Below the pieces are notes generated by a model. The model had not been told where the DNA came from. It ran no database searches and worked only from the letters and a program-made list of their open reading frames with translations. From Naematelia aurantialba (taxonomy: Eukaryota > Basidiomycota > Tremellomycetes > Tremellales > Naemateliaceae): DNA of 64,000 bases. Numbering within the stretch: position 1 is the stretch's first letter; every line of letters begins with the position of its first letter. Of this stretch, positions 40,648-53,071 are shown in pieces. A program made the position numbers and the translations under genes. Location of the stretch: assembly GCA_021527695.1 (NCBI GenBank), contig JAKFAO010000003.1:868001-932000 (forward strand), read 5' to 3'.

Positions 40648-43632
40648 TCATGCCGCCTGCGCCGTCTTCCTCGCCTGCTCTCCAATCCAGTTCAACGCGC
40701 TCCCAGCCCTTAGCCACTCTACCTGATCCGGACTAAGGGTATGTCTTGCCTCAACTTGGACCACCGTGCCATCGGGTTTAGTGACCTGCAACAAGACTTC
40801 ATCTGACGTGGCGGTACCATCTAGTACGGCTCTGAGGCCAATTGTCTCGACGATGTCGTGTGCTGAGATTTGGGGGTATTGGGATTTGTCGGAGATCCAA
40901 AGGGGGAGGATACCTTGTTTCTGCGAGGTGTCAGAGGTGTCGGCCCAGTAGATGCTAGTGGACGTAGGGAATGGCGAGAAAGGGCCAGGGTATATCTGGA
41001 CGTAGCAGGGTAGAGCGGGATAAAGGAGATAAATCAGGAGACTGCAAGGGTCACTGTGGACTAGTAAGGGAGAGGAGGATGTAACGGCGGTGCGGAAAAC
41101 AGTAGAGTAGAGCAGGATGTGACAGGATGGAGGACGCACCTTGAGATTCGTCTCGTGTATCCGTGCAAAGCTGCGTGCCAGAATCATACCACAACCATAA
41201 AACCTAGGTTGCAACGCGGCATGTTCCCGCGCAGATCCTTCCCCATCTACTTGTATCAACTACAACCCCACCAATCCTCAAAGGGCACTGACAGTTATCG
41301 TCCACGACAAGCATCCACGGTTCGCCACGGGCCTTGTACTTCTGCATGGTACGAGGTATGGTATCTTCCTCCCCTGTGATATCGCGCGCAGAGTTGATTT
41401 GCCCATTCTCATCGTTCACCGCCGTCATCACTACCATACGTAAGCCAGGACCGCCACGAGGGGGAGCAGGGTGGCGGAGGAGAGGACGCACGAGTGTTTT
41501 CGGAAATGTTCGACAGGTGGCCTTTGTACTTCAGCCATGCGCCTGCAGCACTTATGTGGTCCGTAGTACTGTTTCGTCAGTAGAGTAAGCAAGCGTCCGG
41601 CAGGGAGAGAAGAAGGGAGGAGGGGAGGGGGGGAGGGGAGGGGGGGGGGAGGAAGGAAGGAAGGAAAGCAGGAACAAGAGAAGGAAACAGGCAGCACTCA
41701 CCATTTGCCCCGAACGCGCATCAGACACCGCCCTGTGAGCTCGCCGGAGCCAAAGGGGAAATTGGTACCGAATGGTTCCAGTATTTCCAAGCGAGACGAA
41801 CTGGGACTGATAGCGATCTCAGTCTCCGAAACAGGCATAGGAGATGGTGAAGGAGCATAGGAGAGGTCGCCTGGGATGTATCCGGATGGCGGTAATCGCT
41901 CGCCTGTGGGCGCCGAGAAGCGGAACGGGCCATTGGGGGTATCGATGCTATCTGTCGTAGGGTTGAAGTTGAGATCTCCGGAGAACGCCATGGCAGTGAC
42001 GATCTCTGGCGAGGCGAGGAAGTTCATGGTCTTCAAGTTGCCATCATTTCGCGCCTTAAAGTTACGGTTGAACGACGTTAGGATGGCGTTGTCCTCTCCC
42101 TTCTTTTCGTCCCGCTTCCACTGGCCAATGCAAGGTCCACAAGCGTTGGCCAACACAGTCGCCCCCACGTCCTCGAGTGTACCCTGCAGACCGTCCCGCT
42201 CGATCGTGGCCCGAATGAGCTCACTTCCTGGAGTGACCAGGAATGGGACTTTGGACTTGAGGCCGGCTGCTTTCGCCTGTCGCGCGATAGACGCCACGCG
42301 CGACATGTCCTCGTACGACGAGTTTGTACATGATCCAATGAGGGCTGAAGAGAGGGTAGTCGGGTACGAGTTGATCTGGAGGAAAGAGCCGAAAGATGAC
42401 AGTGGTGTGGCGAGATCAGGAGTGAACGGTCCGTTCAGATAGGGTTCCAGCTCGGAGAGATTCTGGTCTCCCGTTAGCGGGTTGACAGGTCACAGTACAA
42501 AGGGTGCTAAGGGCTTACTATCTCAATGACTTCATCGTACTCTGCTCCTTCATCTGCCGTGAGGAACCCGCTGCGTGCCGCCTCGTCCGCCGAGTGTGCT
42601 ACCGGTCCCCGTCCGGTCGCATGCAGGTACGACCGCATGTTGTCAGAGTAGGGGAACGTCGACGTCGTCGCACCGACTTCAGCGCCCATATTGGCGATGG
42701 TCGCGAGGCCAGTGCATGATTGCGCAGACACGCCTGGCCCAAAGTACTCGATGATCCGACCGGTGCCTCCCTTGCAACTATCAGCTCAGGGGAAGAAAAA
42801 GTCTGGAGAGTGGCACTCACCCGTACGGTAAGCTTTCCTGCGAGATGGAGGATCAAGTCTTTTGGTGTTGCCCATCCTTGCAGCTCTCCAGTCAATTTCA
42901 CACCGGTGATCAGAGGCGCCTTGAGCTCCCACGGTGTATCGGTCAGAGCATCTACTGCATCCGCTCCTCCGACACCAATCGCCAGCATGCCCAGTCCGCC
43001 GGCGTTTGGCGTATGACTATCCGTGCCGAGCATAAGCAGACCGGGCGCCGCGTAGTTCTCCAGCACAATCTGATGGATGATCCCGCTCCCTGGCTTCCAG
43101 AACTCGATGCCGTACTTCTTCGCGGCGGACTGGAGAAAGTCGAAAACCTCCTTATTGTTCTCGATGGAGCGTGAGAGGTCGGCCGCTGCCCCGCTCTGCG
43201 CCTGAATCAGGTGATCACAGTGAATCGAAGCTGGGACCGCACAAGACGGAAGACCACAAGTCATGAATTGCAACAACGCCATTTGTGCCGATGCATCCTA
43301 GAGTGTTTCAGCATTCCTCGACCAGGACCTTCCTTACTCACTTGCATGGCGACACGATCAGGTCGGAGCTTCAAATATCTCTCCCCTCTGACCTTTCCAC
43401 CACCTCCCAAGCTCTCTTGTGGATTCCGTAAGTGAGCATACAAGATCTTTTCCGCCAAAGTGAGCCTCGATCCCCGTGGCAGGACCGTCCGGACTTCATC
43501 CAATGTTTTCAGCAGACGAGGGTATGGAGGAGTGATCGAGGTGCAGTCTTTGGCGGGAAGAGCAGCGGGAGTGGCGAGTCCCCTCGTCAGTCGGGCCCGT
43601 ACGACGGGGCGCACTCTTGCCGGACCAAGCAT
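40648..43632 (-). CDS. Mitochondrial aconitase, ACO2-like
   Basis: Aconitate hydratase interconverts citrate or homocitrate intermediates with a 4Fe-4S cluster. Start ATG 43632 ([18 protein letters not shown]) is an Arg-rich mitochondrial presequence. [41 protein letters not shown] and [21 protein letters not shown] are aconitase blocks. The cluster cysteines appear in [15 protein letters not shown] and ACGPCIGQW. The swivel domain has [19 protein letters not shown]. The C terminus is [17 protein letters not shown]-terminal [20 protein letters not shown] resembles fungal Aco2, which contributes to lysine synthesis; assignment to ACO2 rather than ACO1 is tentative. About eight introns, one with a long pyrimidine tract. 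Confidence 0.9.
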
Positions 43633-44004
43633 GGCGACGGTGGGTGCTTGCAGTAACAGAAAACAACTTTTGCGCCAATACTCGACTCGCGGTTGGTCCA
43701 CCGACTTTTTTTTCCTTCGCGCCGGCCGAGCTTGACCGAATTGCCGCTTTGGGAAACCAGCCAACGGCAATGATAGTCGTTTCGAAAGAAGGAAAGAAAG
43801 GCGCGTGCAACGCTGGGTCTTGCTTCGACGACTTTTCGCCTTGCCTGATTTCCTTCTGGACCATCGTCGAGCTCAGCTTTCTCACTGCTGCAAAGGTCAT
43901 ACAGCTGAAGGTAAGAGCTCATAAATTTCACAAGCGAAAGCTTGTAGAAGCCGAAAACCATCCAGAGATATCGTCCACATTGCAAGAGAGCTCCGACGGG
44001 GACA

Positions 44005-46004
44005 ATGTCCGACAATGGCGATGAGGTGAGCTAAGGCTCTCCCCTGGAGATTCGTCTTGAAGTACGAAGATGCCGCGATGATTGTGCTACAGGCCCCGTC
44101 TCTTGGGGTCGTGCTGCTTCATTGTAGGGTCGCCACCACGCTGGCTGCACAATCTCTTGAAGTGGTCCGTGCGCAACAGAGATTGGAAGAAGAGGAAACC
44201 GACAAGACAAGAAGTAATGATGGAAGCTGACACTGCGTGAACAGGAAGGTGCTGCAGGCTATGAGGTATAATCTGGTATACGTACTGTTATTCTGAAGCT
44301 AATCACTCCCTCCATGGCAGGCTGTGGATGAGCTTCAAGCGCACGTATGTCTTCTCTTGTTTCATCGCCCCTCGATTTTCCCTTTCATCACTCAACTTAG
44401 ACGAGCCGACTTCACAGCATGGCGTCGGCTTCACTCTTTCTCTGTTCAGAGAACTGCGTCTGATAGTTTCTAGGGTATCAACGTGCAAGACATCCTCAAA
44501 CTCAAGGCCGCTGGGATTGTGACGGTCCTTGGAGTGGCCCAAACTCCTCGCAGGAACCTCCTGAAGATCAAGGTCAGCTTCTTGTTCATGTATGAAGAAA
44601 GCTGACGAGGGACAGGGTCTGTCAGAGGCAGGTCATTACCGGTTTGTCTTGCCAGGCTTACCGGTATAGGCTAAAGTCGAGAAGCTCAAGGTACGAGACA
44701 GCTCTTCCTCAAGGTCTACAATTAATCACTCTCTACCAAGGAAACCGCACAGAAACTACTGGTTAGCAGATATTCTCACCTTTCGACCTTTTATGATATC
44801 CCTACGTAGCCTCCAGTGTTCCTCACTGCTGCAGAACTCTCGGATCGCCGTCAAAACGTCTTCTTCATCTCGACGGGCTCCAAAGCAGTAGATGCTATGC
44901 TTGGAGGCGGCATTTCTACACAGAGTATCACCGAAGTCTTCGGCGAATTTAGGACTGGGAAAGTGAGTATGGAAACTCCGTATAGGACTCAGCAGGTTTA
45001 GACACAGCTATGCCACACAATTTGTGTAGCTACGCAGCTCCCGGAAGATCAAGGAGGCGCGAGTGGCAAAGTGGCATACATGGATACCGAGTAAGCAAGA
45101 TTCTTTCTGTCTGCTTGCCTTCCATATCTGAGGCTCTCAAGAGGAACCTTTCGCCCGGACCGGATTAAGAGCATTGCGGATCGCTTCGGTGTTGATAGCG
45201 GCATGACTTTGGAGAACATTCTCGTTGCACGTGCTTGGAGTTCTGAGCAGCAATGTGAAATGCTCGTTGATCTGGCTATCCGGTGAGTTATCTCAACTTG
45301 AGAGTTTTATTGAGACCCGCAGCTTCGTCGAAGACAGGACCTACAAACTGCTCATCGTTGACAGTATCATGAATCTCTTCCGTAAGTAGGGGAATTTCCG
45401 TCCAGCTGATAGCGTTTAGGTCAAGACTATTCCGGACGAGGAGAATTGTCTGAACGACAGCAGGTGGGCATAGTGTTATCCTGTTGTCCAGTGTTCGATA
45501 TTGATCTTGGTTCAGAAACTGAATCAATTCCTCGCGCGACTGCAGAAGATATCGGAGGAATTCAACCTGGCCGTTGTTTTGACCAATCAAGTCCAAGCAG
45601 ATCCTGGTGTAAGCGTGTCGCCCTGACGGGTTGTTTGCGCGCTGAAACCAACCAGGCTGCAGCCATGTGGGTTGACGGAAAGTGCTCCTGAGGCTATTTG
45701 ATTGACGAGTTTAGGTTCGCAGCTGCATCCAGCGCGAAACCGATCGGAGGTGGGTCAGCCGTACCAGCACAAGAAAGACGCTGACGATACAGGTCACGTG
45801 CTAGCTCACGCGTATGAGGGTGTCGTTCATCCGAGCAACCATACTGACTGTAATAGGTCCGCAACCCGCATCCAGCTCCGCAAGGGTCGAGGCGATGAGC
45901 GCATCGCCAAGCTGCAGGACTCACCCGACATGCCTGAAGCTGAAGCGACGTACTCGCTTCGTGCTGGGTATGTAGATGCCCCCTTCCCGGCTTTTATAAG
46001 CTGA
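44005..46004 (+). CDS. DMC1: Meiotic recombinase DMC1 (RecA/Rad51 family)
   Basis: Forms filaments on single-stranded DNA and drives meiotic strand exchange. At least nine small exons. Start MSDNGDE, then [28 protein letters not shown] (helix-hairpin-helix), the linker [11 protein letters not shown] (DMC1-type), Walker [33 protein letters not shown], Walker [33 protein letters not shown] and [24 protein letters not shown]. The DMC1-like TPRR in place of Rad51-type motifs supports this paralogue. The GLSEA/VEKLK junction lacks one Lys relative to the usual SEAKVEK. The stop at 46004 assumes no further intron after YSLRAG. Confidence 0.85.
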
Positions 46005-46259
46005 TGACCATCGTAGAGGCTGGGAGGGTCAGCCAAGCTCATCGACTTGTTATGGCACAGCTGATGTCTGCCAGATGTCTGATCTTTCGCTGCAGCTGTT
46101 CTGCTGGATCAGTGACTGTATCATTGCAAATGATCCATCTCAATTTGTATCATAATTCATGCTCAACAGAAATCATTTCATGCACGCGCTTCGTGTCTCG
46201 ATTGAAATCAGGCACGCCAAAATGTCTAATCTTTGTCTCTCTACAATGCCAGTCGCCTG

Positions 46260-49152
46260 ATGAACATTGCAAGAACCGTCAAGGCCACCTTTCAAGGCCG
46301 TCAGATATCCTGTATCTCTTCTCGCCGCTTCATCCATCAGTCCAATACTAGGCTGGGTGTGCCAAACTCGGTGAATCGGGTTCACGGGCGGTCGGGCTCC
46401 TTGGCCTCGGTGGGGCTCGAGAACCGGGCACCCAGCTCCTTCAACTCTTCGTCAGTGCATCTTTTGCAGTCGACCAGTCATAGACTGAAGCATCTTATTA
46501 GTCATACCGATGGCGGGAAGATTGACTGCAACATGCCCGACACAATAACCATCTCCGACCTCTCTATAGCTATCCTCAATGGCGTGGGGCCATCAGCATT
46601 CAATCTCTCTCCCCCTCCACCATGTCCCGTCTCCCTCACCCTTACGACCCACCTCAACCCGCAAGTGGTCCCCGCTTGTGTGAGGGAGGACACGATGTCA
46701 GGCCTAGGGGTCAACTACAGCTCGCTGAGCAAAGCCATCATCGCGGCGCTGACTCTGCCTGATCGGACATTTTTGAACGCGGCAGAGCTTTTGGAAGAGA
46801 CCGGGAAGCAAACTCTAGCACTGGGTCCTGACAACGTCGAGAGTGTTCGGGCTAGGTTGTTGTTGCCGAAGGCAAGTCTGGTCGCGGATTCAGTGTGCTA
46901 CTCGGCGACATTCACCCACGATGCCCCGCAAGGATTGGGTTGGATTTGCGAGATGTGGGGAGTGCGGGCTATGGCGGTAATAGGCCTGCACCCGCACGAG
47001 AGGAAGGAGAAGCAGCGACTGGAGTGTGACATTGTCGTCGAGGGGTACGGAAGCGGAAACGGAAGCCGAGACGGAAAGGTAACAGAGGATGGCAGGGTGT
47101 TCAAGCACAAAGAGTTTGCGGGTGAGGTGTATCAGGTGAGTAGTGGAGTTCAAGGAGGACAGAGTACCCAAAGAGACAGAGATGCTGAAAATGGGTGGAC
47201 AGTACCTCTCCTCTTCTGAGTTTGGCACACTCGAAGCGCTTATTGAGAACTTTGCGCAACACCTATTCGAAACCAGTCCGAATCTGAAAGACGAAGCGTG
47301 CCGGATCACCATGACGCTGCGCAAACCCGCTGCGTTGCCCTTCGCTGTCCCTGCTATCTCTATCACTCGAGCTCGCGCCGACTATGTCCCGTCACCGTCT
47401 ATGGGCACTGAGAAGCATACAGAGTCCTCCGGCGCTCAGAGTGGTACAGGTGCACATGCAGATGCGGGGAAACGGGTATTTGTAGCTCTGGGATCGAATC
47501 TGGGCGATAGGGTCGGGCTCCTCTCGCGGGCAATTCAGATGCTCGAGGATGAGGGGGTGAGGGTCGTCGATGGGGGACGGTGGTATGAGAGTGAGCCTAT
47601 GTACGAGGAAGTTCAGGATCGGTTTATCAATACTGTCATCGAGGTGCGTCTCTTTCCCCACGTCGCATCCATCTACCGTCTACCACTGAGTGTCGACTCG
47701 GTGTTCTTTGCACCGTGATACCCATCCAGTGCGCTATTTCTGCAGCCGAAACTAGTATCATACTGGAGTGTTGTTGTCCTGGCGTACTGGTGTGCCATCT
47801 TGAGTATCAATTTGCTAATGACGATCAGATCCGGACCCACCTCCAGCCTGTGGAGTTGATGAGACTGCTGAAGACGGTCGAAAAAGCCATTGGGCGGACG
47901 AAGACATATCGCAATGGACCGAGAGTGGTGGACCTCGATCTATTGATGTACGGCACGGACGCGGTAAAGATCGGGCAGAATGGGGATGCAGAGGATGAGT
48001 ATGGGGTTGGGTGGCTGGAGGTGCCTCATAAGAGTATGCAGGAGAGGGAGTTTGTCGTCCGACCGTTTGCGGAGTGAGTTGCCTGGTTGTCCATCTCGTC
48101 CACCTTGTCCACCTCCCTTGAACACGGATGCTGACTGCTGAATACCACGCAGTGTCGCGCCACACTTGAGGCATCCCCTCCTCGGCGCCTCGATATTTAC
48201 CCTCCTAAACCGACTAGATACTTCGGGAGCTTCCCAGCTCGCACCCATTATCCCCCTCTCCTCTCCCTGCTTACCACTCCGGCTCGGCCCTCTACCATTG
48301 ATCATGCAGATCTTCAATGCCACGCCCGATTCCTTCTCGGACGGCGCATCGTCCAACCTCGATATCCCAGCGGCCATGAACACCTTTGAATTCTTCTTCT
48401 CGCACCCACATCCCCCAACTATCCTAGATATCGGTGGCATGTCGACCCGACCCGGCAGTTTGCCATGTACCGAGTCCGAGGAGCTACAGCGTGTCGTTCC
48501 GCTCGTCCGAGCGATCCGGGCCTCGACCAACCCCGCTATCGCTACCGTCCCAATCTCGGTGGATACGTTCCGCCCAGAGGTGGCTCGTGCCGCCATAGCT
48601 GCCGGGGGGAACATCATCAACGATGTCCGTGGTGGACGCGAAGCCGGGATGTTAGACGCCATGGCGGAGCTGGGCGTCCCGGTGGTGCTCATGCACTCCC
48701 GTGGCGACAGTATCGCCATGACCCAGCCAGAGGCGCAGGACTACTCGCCCTACCCCGGCGGCGTAGTAGAGGGAGTCAAAGTTGAGCTTGGGCACATGAT
48801 TGATGCAGCCGTCAAAGCCGGTGTACGGCGGTGGAACATCATCCTCGACCCGGGATTGGGATTCGCAAAGTCGCCCAATGACAACGTCGTCCTCCTACGG
48901 CATCTGGAGCAGTTGGCGGAAATCGGTGGGCACAGGTACCCCCTCCTAGTGGGGGGAAGCAGGAAGGGCTTCGTGGGGAGGATCACCGGTCGGCAAGTGG
49001 CGAAGGATAGGGGGTACGGAGACGCAGCTGTGACCGCTTGGTGTTGCCGATCAGGCGTGGCGATTGTCAGAGCACATGAGGGAAGGGGCATGGCGGAGGT
49101 CGTGAGTATGTGGAGTGCGATAGCCGGTGAGGGGGAGGGGGAATTCAAGTAA
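46260..49152 (+). CDS. FOL1: Trifunctional folate-synthesis enzyme (DHNA / HPPK / DHPS)
   Basis: Catalyses three consecutive steps from dihydroneopterin to dihydropteroate. The N terminus MNIARTVKATFQGRQISCISSRR looks like a mitochondrial presequence. Two DHNA-like units follow (TITISDLSIAILNGVGPSAF and IGLHPHERKEKQRLECDIVV), ending in FGTLEALIENFAQHL. HPPK: VFVALGSNLGDRVGLLSRAI, WYESEPMYEEVQDRFINTVI, GPRVVDLDLLMYG. DHPS: MQIFNATPDSFSDGA, ILDIGGMSTRPGS, IINDVRGG, GLGFAKSPNDN and GGSRKGFVGRI, the sulfonamide-target core. Introns at 47136-47198, 47644-47828 and 48075-48153 approximately. Order and length fit fungal Fol1. Confidence 0.93.
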
Positions 49153-49614
49153 GATGGCTTCCATCACTTCGCTTGTTTGATTCCAGCACTCCACGCACTC
49201 CACTAGTGGCAACAACAGGAGAAGCTAAGATACGTTGGCTATATGGCTGGCCTTGGCGCCTGGCTGCTGTAAGCTCAAGATGTTCACTTGATATGCATAA
49301 GATGTCCACTTAAGAATGCATCCGACTATACATGTACTGTATGAGATGAATCTAGATGTGCTCGTCGCCCGATCCGCGATCGTGGATCACAAGAGATGTC
49401 ATTAAGTCTGAGCACAGAGTGCAAGGATGCAGTATGCGATATCGTATGTGAACTGAGCTCGTATCCGGGACAGTCCACATCGAAGGGCGGGGCGGACCCG
49501 TTGATGCTATGGACTGAAACATGACTATCGGGACGAGGGCCCTACCCCACCAGCTGGCTGTTCAAGCTCATGAGAAGAAAGGGTAGACCTCGCTAGTGGC
49601 TGCCGTGTGTGCGC
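49153..49614. other. Intergenic region
   Basis: Between the FOL1 and asparaginase 3' ends, which converge. No gene or repeat is seen. Confidence 0.6.
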
Positions 49615-51666
49615 TCACAGACCCCTGGCGCCACCGTCGACCGACATCTCTCCCGCCACAGGGATCTGGAACAGCTCCTGGCGATGCTTGAATGTTAAGT
49701 CTTTTCGCGACACGAGCCACAGCAGCTTTGCAAATGCCGCTTCGTGGGTCAGGTCGTACCCTGGCAACACGCCTATATCGAGCAGCGTCCGGCCTTGCGT
49801 GTAGAGGGGGTAGACGTTTGGGATTGGACCTGCGCGCAAGGTCAGCCAACCGCCAAGGATGACGAACGTATGTCTGCGACTGTCGGCGCAAGGCAGGCTT
49901 TGTGAGAAAAATTGCAGTAGACGAGAGACATACATTGTGAAATCACAACCACGAGAATCTCCTTCTCGACTGCCATTCGCAAAGCGCTCAGGATCCCCGC
50001 CTCCTCGCTGATCGGCAAATTTCCACTTCCATATGCAGAGAGGATCACTGCGCGACACGTTGGCACCGCGTCGATCTGTGCGAGTAGAAGCGTGCCTGTG
50101 ATGCCTGGGTGGATGGATGCGGAGATGACGGTGGGCGAGGTGGCGAGAGGGATGATGCGTGGTGGCAGGGCCGAGGAGCGGAGCGGGAGCTGAGGTTGGT
50201 GTGCTGATATGGATGAAAGGTCAGCGCATGGTCAATATATGATAAGCCTCGTCATCACTTGTTCGCAGAGTCTGGTGGGTTACAATGAACAGAGTGAGTG
50301 ACAGTGGAAGGAGAAGTGGGACAGATATATTCAGGCTCGGCATGAAAACGACAAGCGGGAACCGAGATGATCACGCACTGATCTTGACATTCAAGTTGAT
50401 GAGCGGTGGTACGCAGGGTGTCTGGAACGCATTGAAGAGATTTGGCGATGTCTTTGTCGCTCTGTACTCGTCGTCAGCGTCCCCTCCACCCAGCGTACGA
50501 TTTGCCCCGTTTCCCAACAAAGTTTCCTTCCTCTCTCGTCTTTCCTTCGACTTTCGTTTCTTTGTTTCCTCCTTCTCGCTTGAGCAGCTCCTTTACCACG
50601 GTAGGAGCTTCCTCTCTTCCACCGTAGGAATATCCTCGCCGAGCCGGGGCAGTTGACGCCCGGTGAGACCCCGAGTTGGGTCAGAAATCACTCACCGGCA
50701 CCCATGAAACACCTGGTGATGGAAAACGATGCCCACACCAGCATAGGGCAACACCCCCGCAACATATAGCGAGTCCAGGAGGTTGGTCCATCCGTCCGAC
50801 CGGGGTTGGCTGAGCGGGATCTGGGCTCCGGTGATCGTGATGGGTTTGCCGGGGTTTGTGAAGAGGAAGGAGAGGATAGAGGCAGTGTAAGCCTGATGGT
50901 CCAAGCGCCAACGACATGTTCCACGTATAGATAGTAGGTGACGCGAGCGAACGGGGGGAAACGTGGGATCGAGGGTCAAAGAATGTGAGGCAAGGAAGAA
51001 GCGAGAAACAAGACATGAGCGTCCACATAGATCGTGAAGGAGAGAAAGAAAGGGAATCTCACCAGTGTATCAGTCCCCGAGAGTATGACAAACCCCTCGT
51101 AGAAGTCCCAGTTCTCCTCAAGGAGATGTGCAATGATATTGTACTCTATAATTACCTATCAGCAGCTGTCTGCCCCGCCATAGCGATCCTACAGATCGCA
51201 CAACAGAACTCACCAGCAGGCGTCATCTCGCTGCTATCCAGATGTCTGTCCAGGTCCAGAATCTCATACTCGACCTTCGCACCGTTTTGGTCTAGTACCG
51301 GTGTCCATAAGGTCGGGTACCGCAGGTTCTTCCCTACGGCAACCGCCTCGACCGGAGAGGAGAATGTGGGCGTCGCAGTGCCACTGGTGTGTGAGAGCGA
51401 GTCGGGGTCAGACAGCTGCGGATGTTGTCGAATGCGGCGAAAGAATGCATCGTTCCGTAGCTAGAGATCAAGGCGAGAGCATCAGTATTGTTAGGCTACA
51501 CTGAGCATTGCTCAAGCACGGAGATGTAGTGGACGGATGAGTCAAGGGAGGGAGGAAAGAAGGAGGGAAGAGAAGACCGGCTCACAGGAGCATAGCCGCC
51601 AGGAGTCGGCTCTGAAGCAATCGTCCCTCCAGTACCAATCACGAGTACCCGTCTGACCAGGCCCAT
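49615..51666 (-). CDS. L-asparaginase (type I/II fold)
   Basis: Hydrolyses asparagine to aspartate and ammonia. ATG 51666 gives MGLVRRVLVIGTGGTIASEP, with the first catalytic Thr in GTGGTIAS. FVILSGTDTLV supplies the second threonine/aspartate pair. Then ITGAQIPLSQPRSDGWTNLLDSL, VGIVFHHQVFHG, NLFNAFQTPCVPPL, VPTCRAVILSAYGSGNLP and YTQGRTLLDIGVLPGYDLTHEAAFAKL. The C terminus is EMSVDGGARGL. About six introns. No signal peptide is apparent, so it is probably cytosolic. All landmark motifs are present, so it is probably active. Confidence 0.9.
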
Positions 51667-51960
51667 CGCTCTTGAGGACTCGCAGGACAGGTGTGCTCGT
51701 CGCGTCGATGCTGCTCGTTGCTGTTACTGAAAATGTTGTCGTGAATGTCCCGACCGGGTAGTATCCGACGGATCCGGCATTTCGATGACGCAAGTCCCCC
51801 GTATAGACCCTCGAATGCCTTACCGCTCCATCATCTGTGCATAGTCAACAGTGCGAGTAGTATCACCCATCGTCCACGCCGCCGTCCTCGCCGAAGCGCA
51901 TAGCACCCTCAGAAACGTCTCGTACAGCTTGGACATCACTTGGGCGCGATCCTCAGTACG

Positions 51961-52737
51961 ATGTTCCGAAGCAAGAAGCGCCCCGAATCTGTCGCCTCAG
52001 GGAGGGCGAGCTCCACTGCGTCTCCTCGGCCACACTCTGTCGCTTCGACCGGAGCGGGCAATGCTCCTCGGTCGCAACATGTGTCCGCTACGGCACCGAT
52101 GTCTGAACGGCTGCAACCTCAGCAGCATGTCGGTATCGCCCGCCTACTGGAGGTCTACGATGACTACCCTCACCTCGTCGCGGAGCTGGAAAGCCTCACT
52201 GCGCAATTACACACTGCCGAAGATGAGCGGGCACACGCTGAGCACCGACGGTCCGAGATGGCAGAGGTGCTGAAGAAGGAGAAGGAAGGTCGGACAGCCG
52301 ATGCCGAGACAGCCGAGAAGGAGAAAGCTGCGGCGCTTAAGCTCGCCAAGGAGGAGAAGCTGGCGGCCGAAGAGGCTAGGGAGAAGAAGATCAGAGGCGA
52401 GCTCGATCCACGGATTAAAACTCTTGAGGAGAAACTCAAGACTACTGAAACTGAGCGGGACAAGTGGAAGAATGAGTCAGAGGTCAGGCGCCGTAAGATG
52501 GAGGGTTGGATCAGCTCGATGGAGAAGCTCGATAAGGAGCGGAACGAGGTGGATGCACGCGAGGCCAAGGCGGCGGAGGAACGCAAGGCAGTTGACGTCA
52601 AGCTCAGGGAGCTGGATAAGAGTATCCTGGAGGGTCTGAGGGAGTCTACAAAACCTACGGAAGAGCCAGAAGAGGCGGCGACGACGACGTCAACGACAAC
52701 AAAGCCGGCGTCAACGACGCCGTTCGGAAAGACTTAG
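51961..52737 (+). CDS. Coiled-coil protein of unknown function
   Basis: 258 aa from ATG 51961 (MFRSKKRPES), intronless. The first ~60 residues are Ser/Pro-rich; residues ~60-230 are a continuous charged coiled coil rich in Glu, Lys and Ala (EKEKAAALKLAKEEKLAAEEAREKK and similar); the tail is Thr-rich. No domain recognised. It starts about 300 bp from the asparaginase start on the other strand, so the two may share a promoter region. Confidence 0.7.
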   Translation: MFRSKKRPESVASGRASSTASPRPHSVASTGAGNAPRSQHVSATAPMSERLQPQQHVGIARLLEVYDDYPHLVAELESLTAQLHTAEDERAHAEHRRSEMAEVLKKEKEGRTADAETAEKEKAAALKLAKEEKLAAEEAREKKIRGELDPRIKTLEEKLKTTETERDKWKNESEVRRRKMEGWISSMEKLDKERNEVDAREAKAAEERKAVDVKLRELDKSILEGLRESTKPTEEPEEAATTTSTTTKPASTTPFGKT

Positions 52738-53071
52738 CGATAATTCGTACCCTACTGCATTCACCGCAGTCATGCTCCGCTTTGCTTGCCATGAAGACAT
52801 CGAATCTTCAGCCCAGCATCGTCCTACCGCTGCCACCTACCTTCTCCTGCTCTCATCGACCTGCTTGCCCGCCTTAGAAATCGCCTCAAAAAGCTCTCTG
52901 ATATTCCACCATAACTTTTTGGCTGTATACACATAGCTCCAGCAAGTGGACATTCTATATTGATGAATGGACATTCCCTTTTGGGCAACCCACCTCTCTA
53001 ACTCGGTTAACCGTAACACCGGCGTAAGGTTCGATCTACATACTGACGAATATATGCTACAGAAATAAAAG
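52738..53071. other. Intergenic region
   Basis: Convergent 3' ends of the coiled-coil gene and UTP23. Nothing recognised. Confidence 0.6.

Noticed and set aside
52170..52601. 143-residue minus-strand Ser-rich frame
   Set aside because: Shadow of the Glu/Lys-rich coiled-coil gene on the plus strand.
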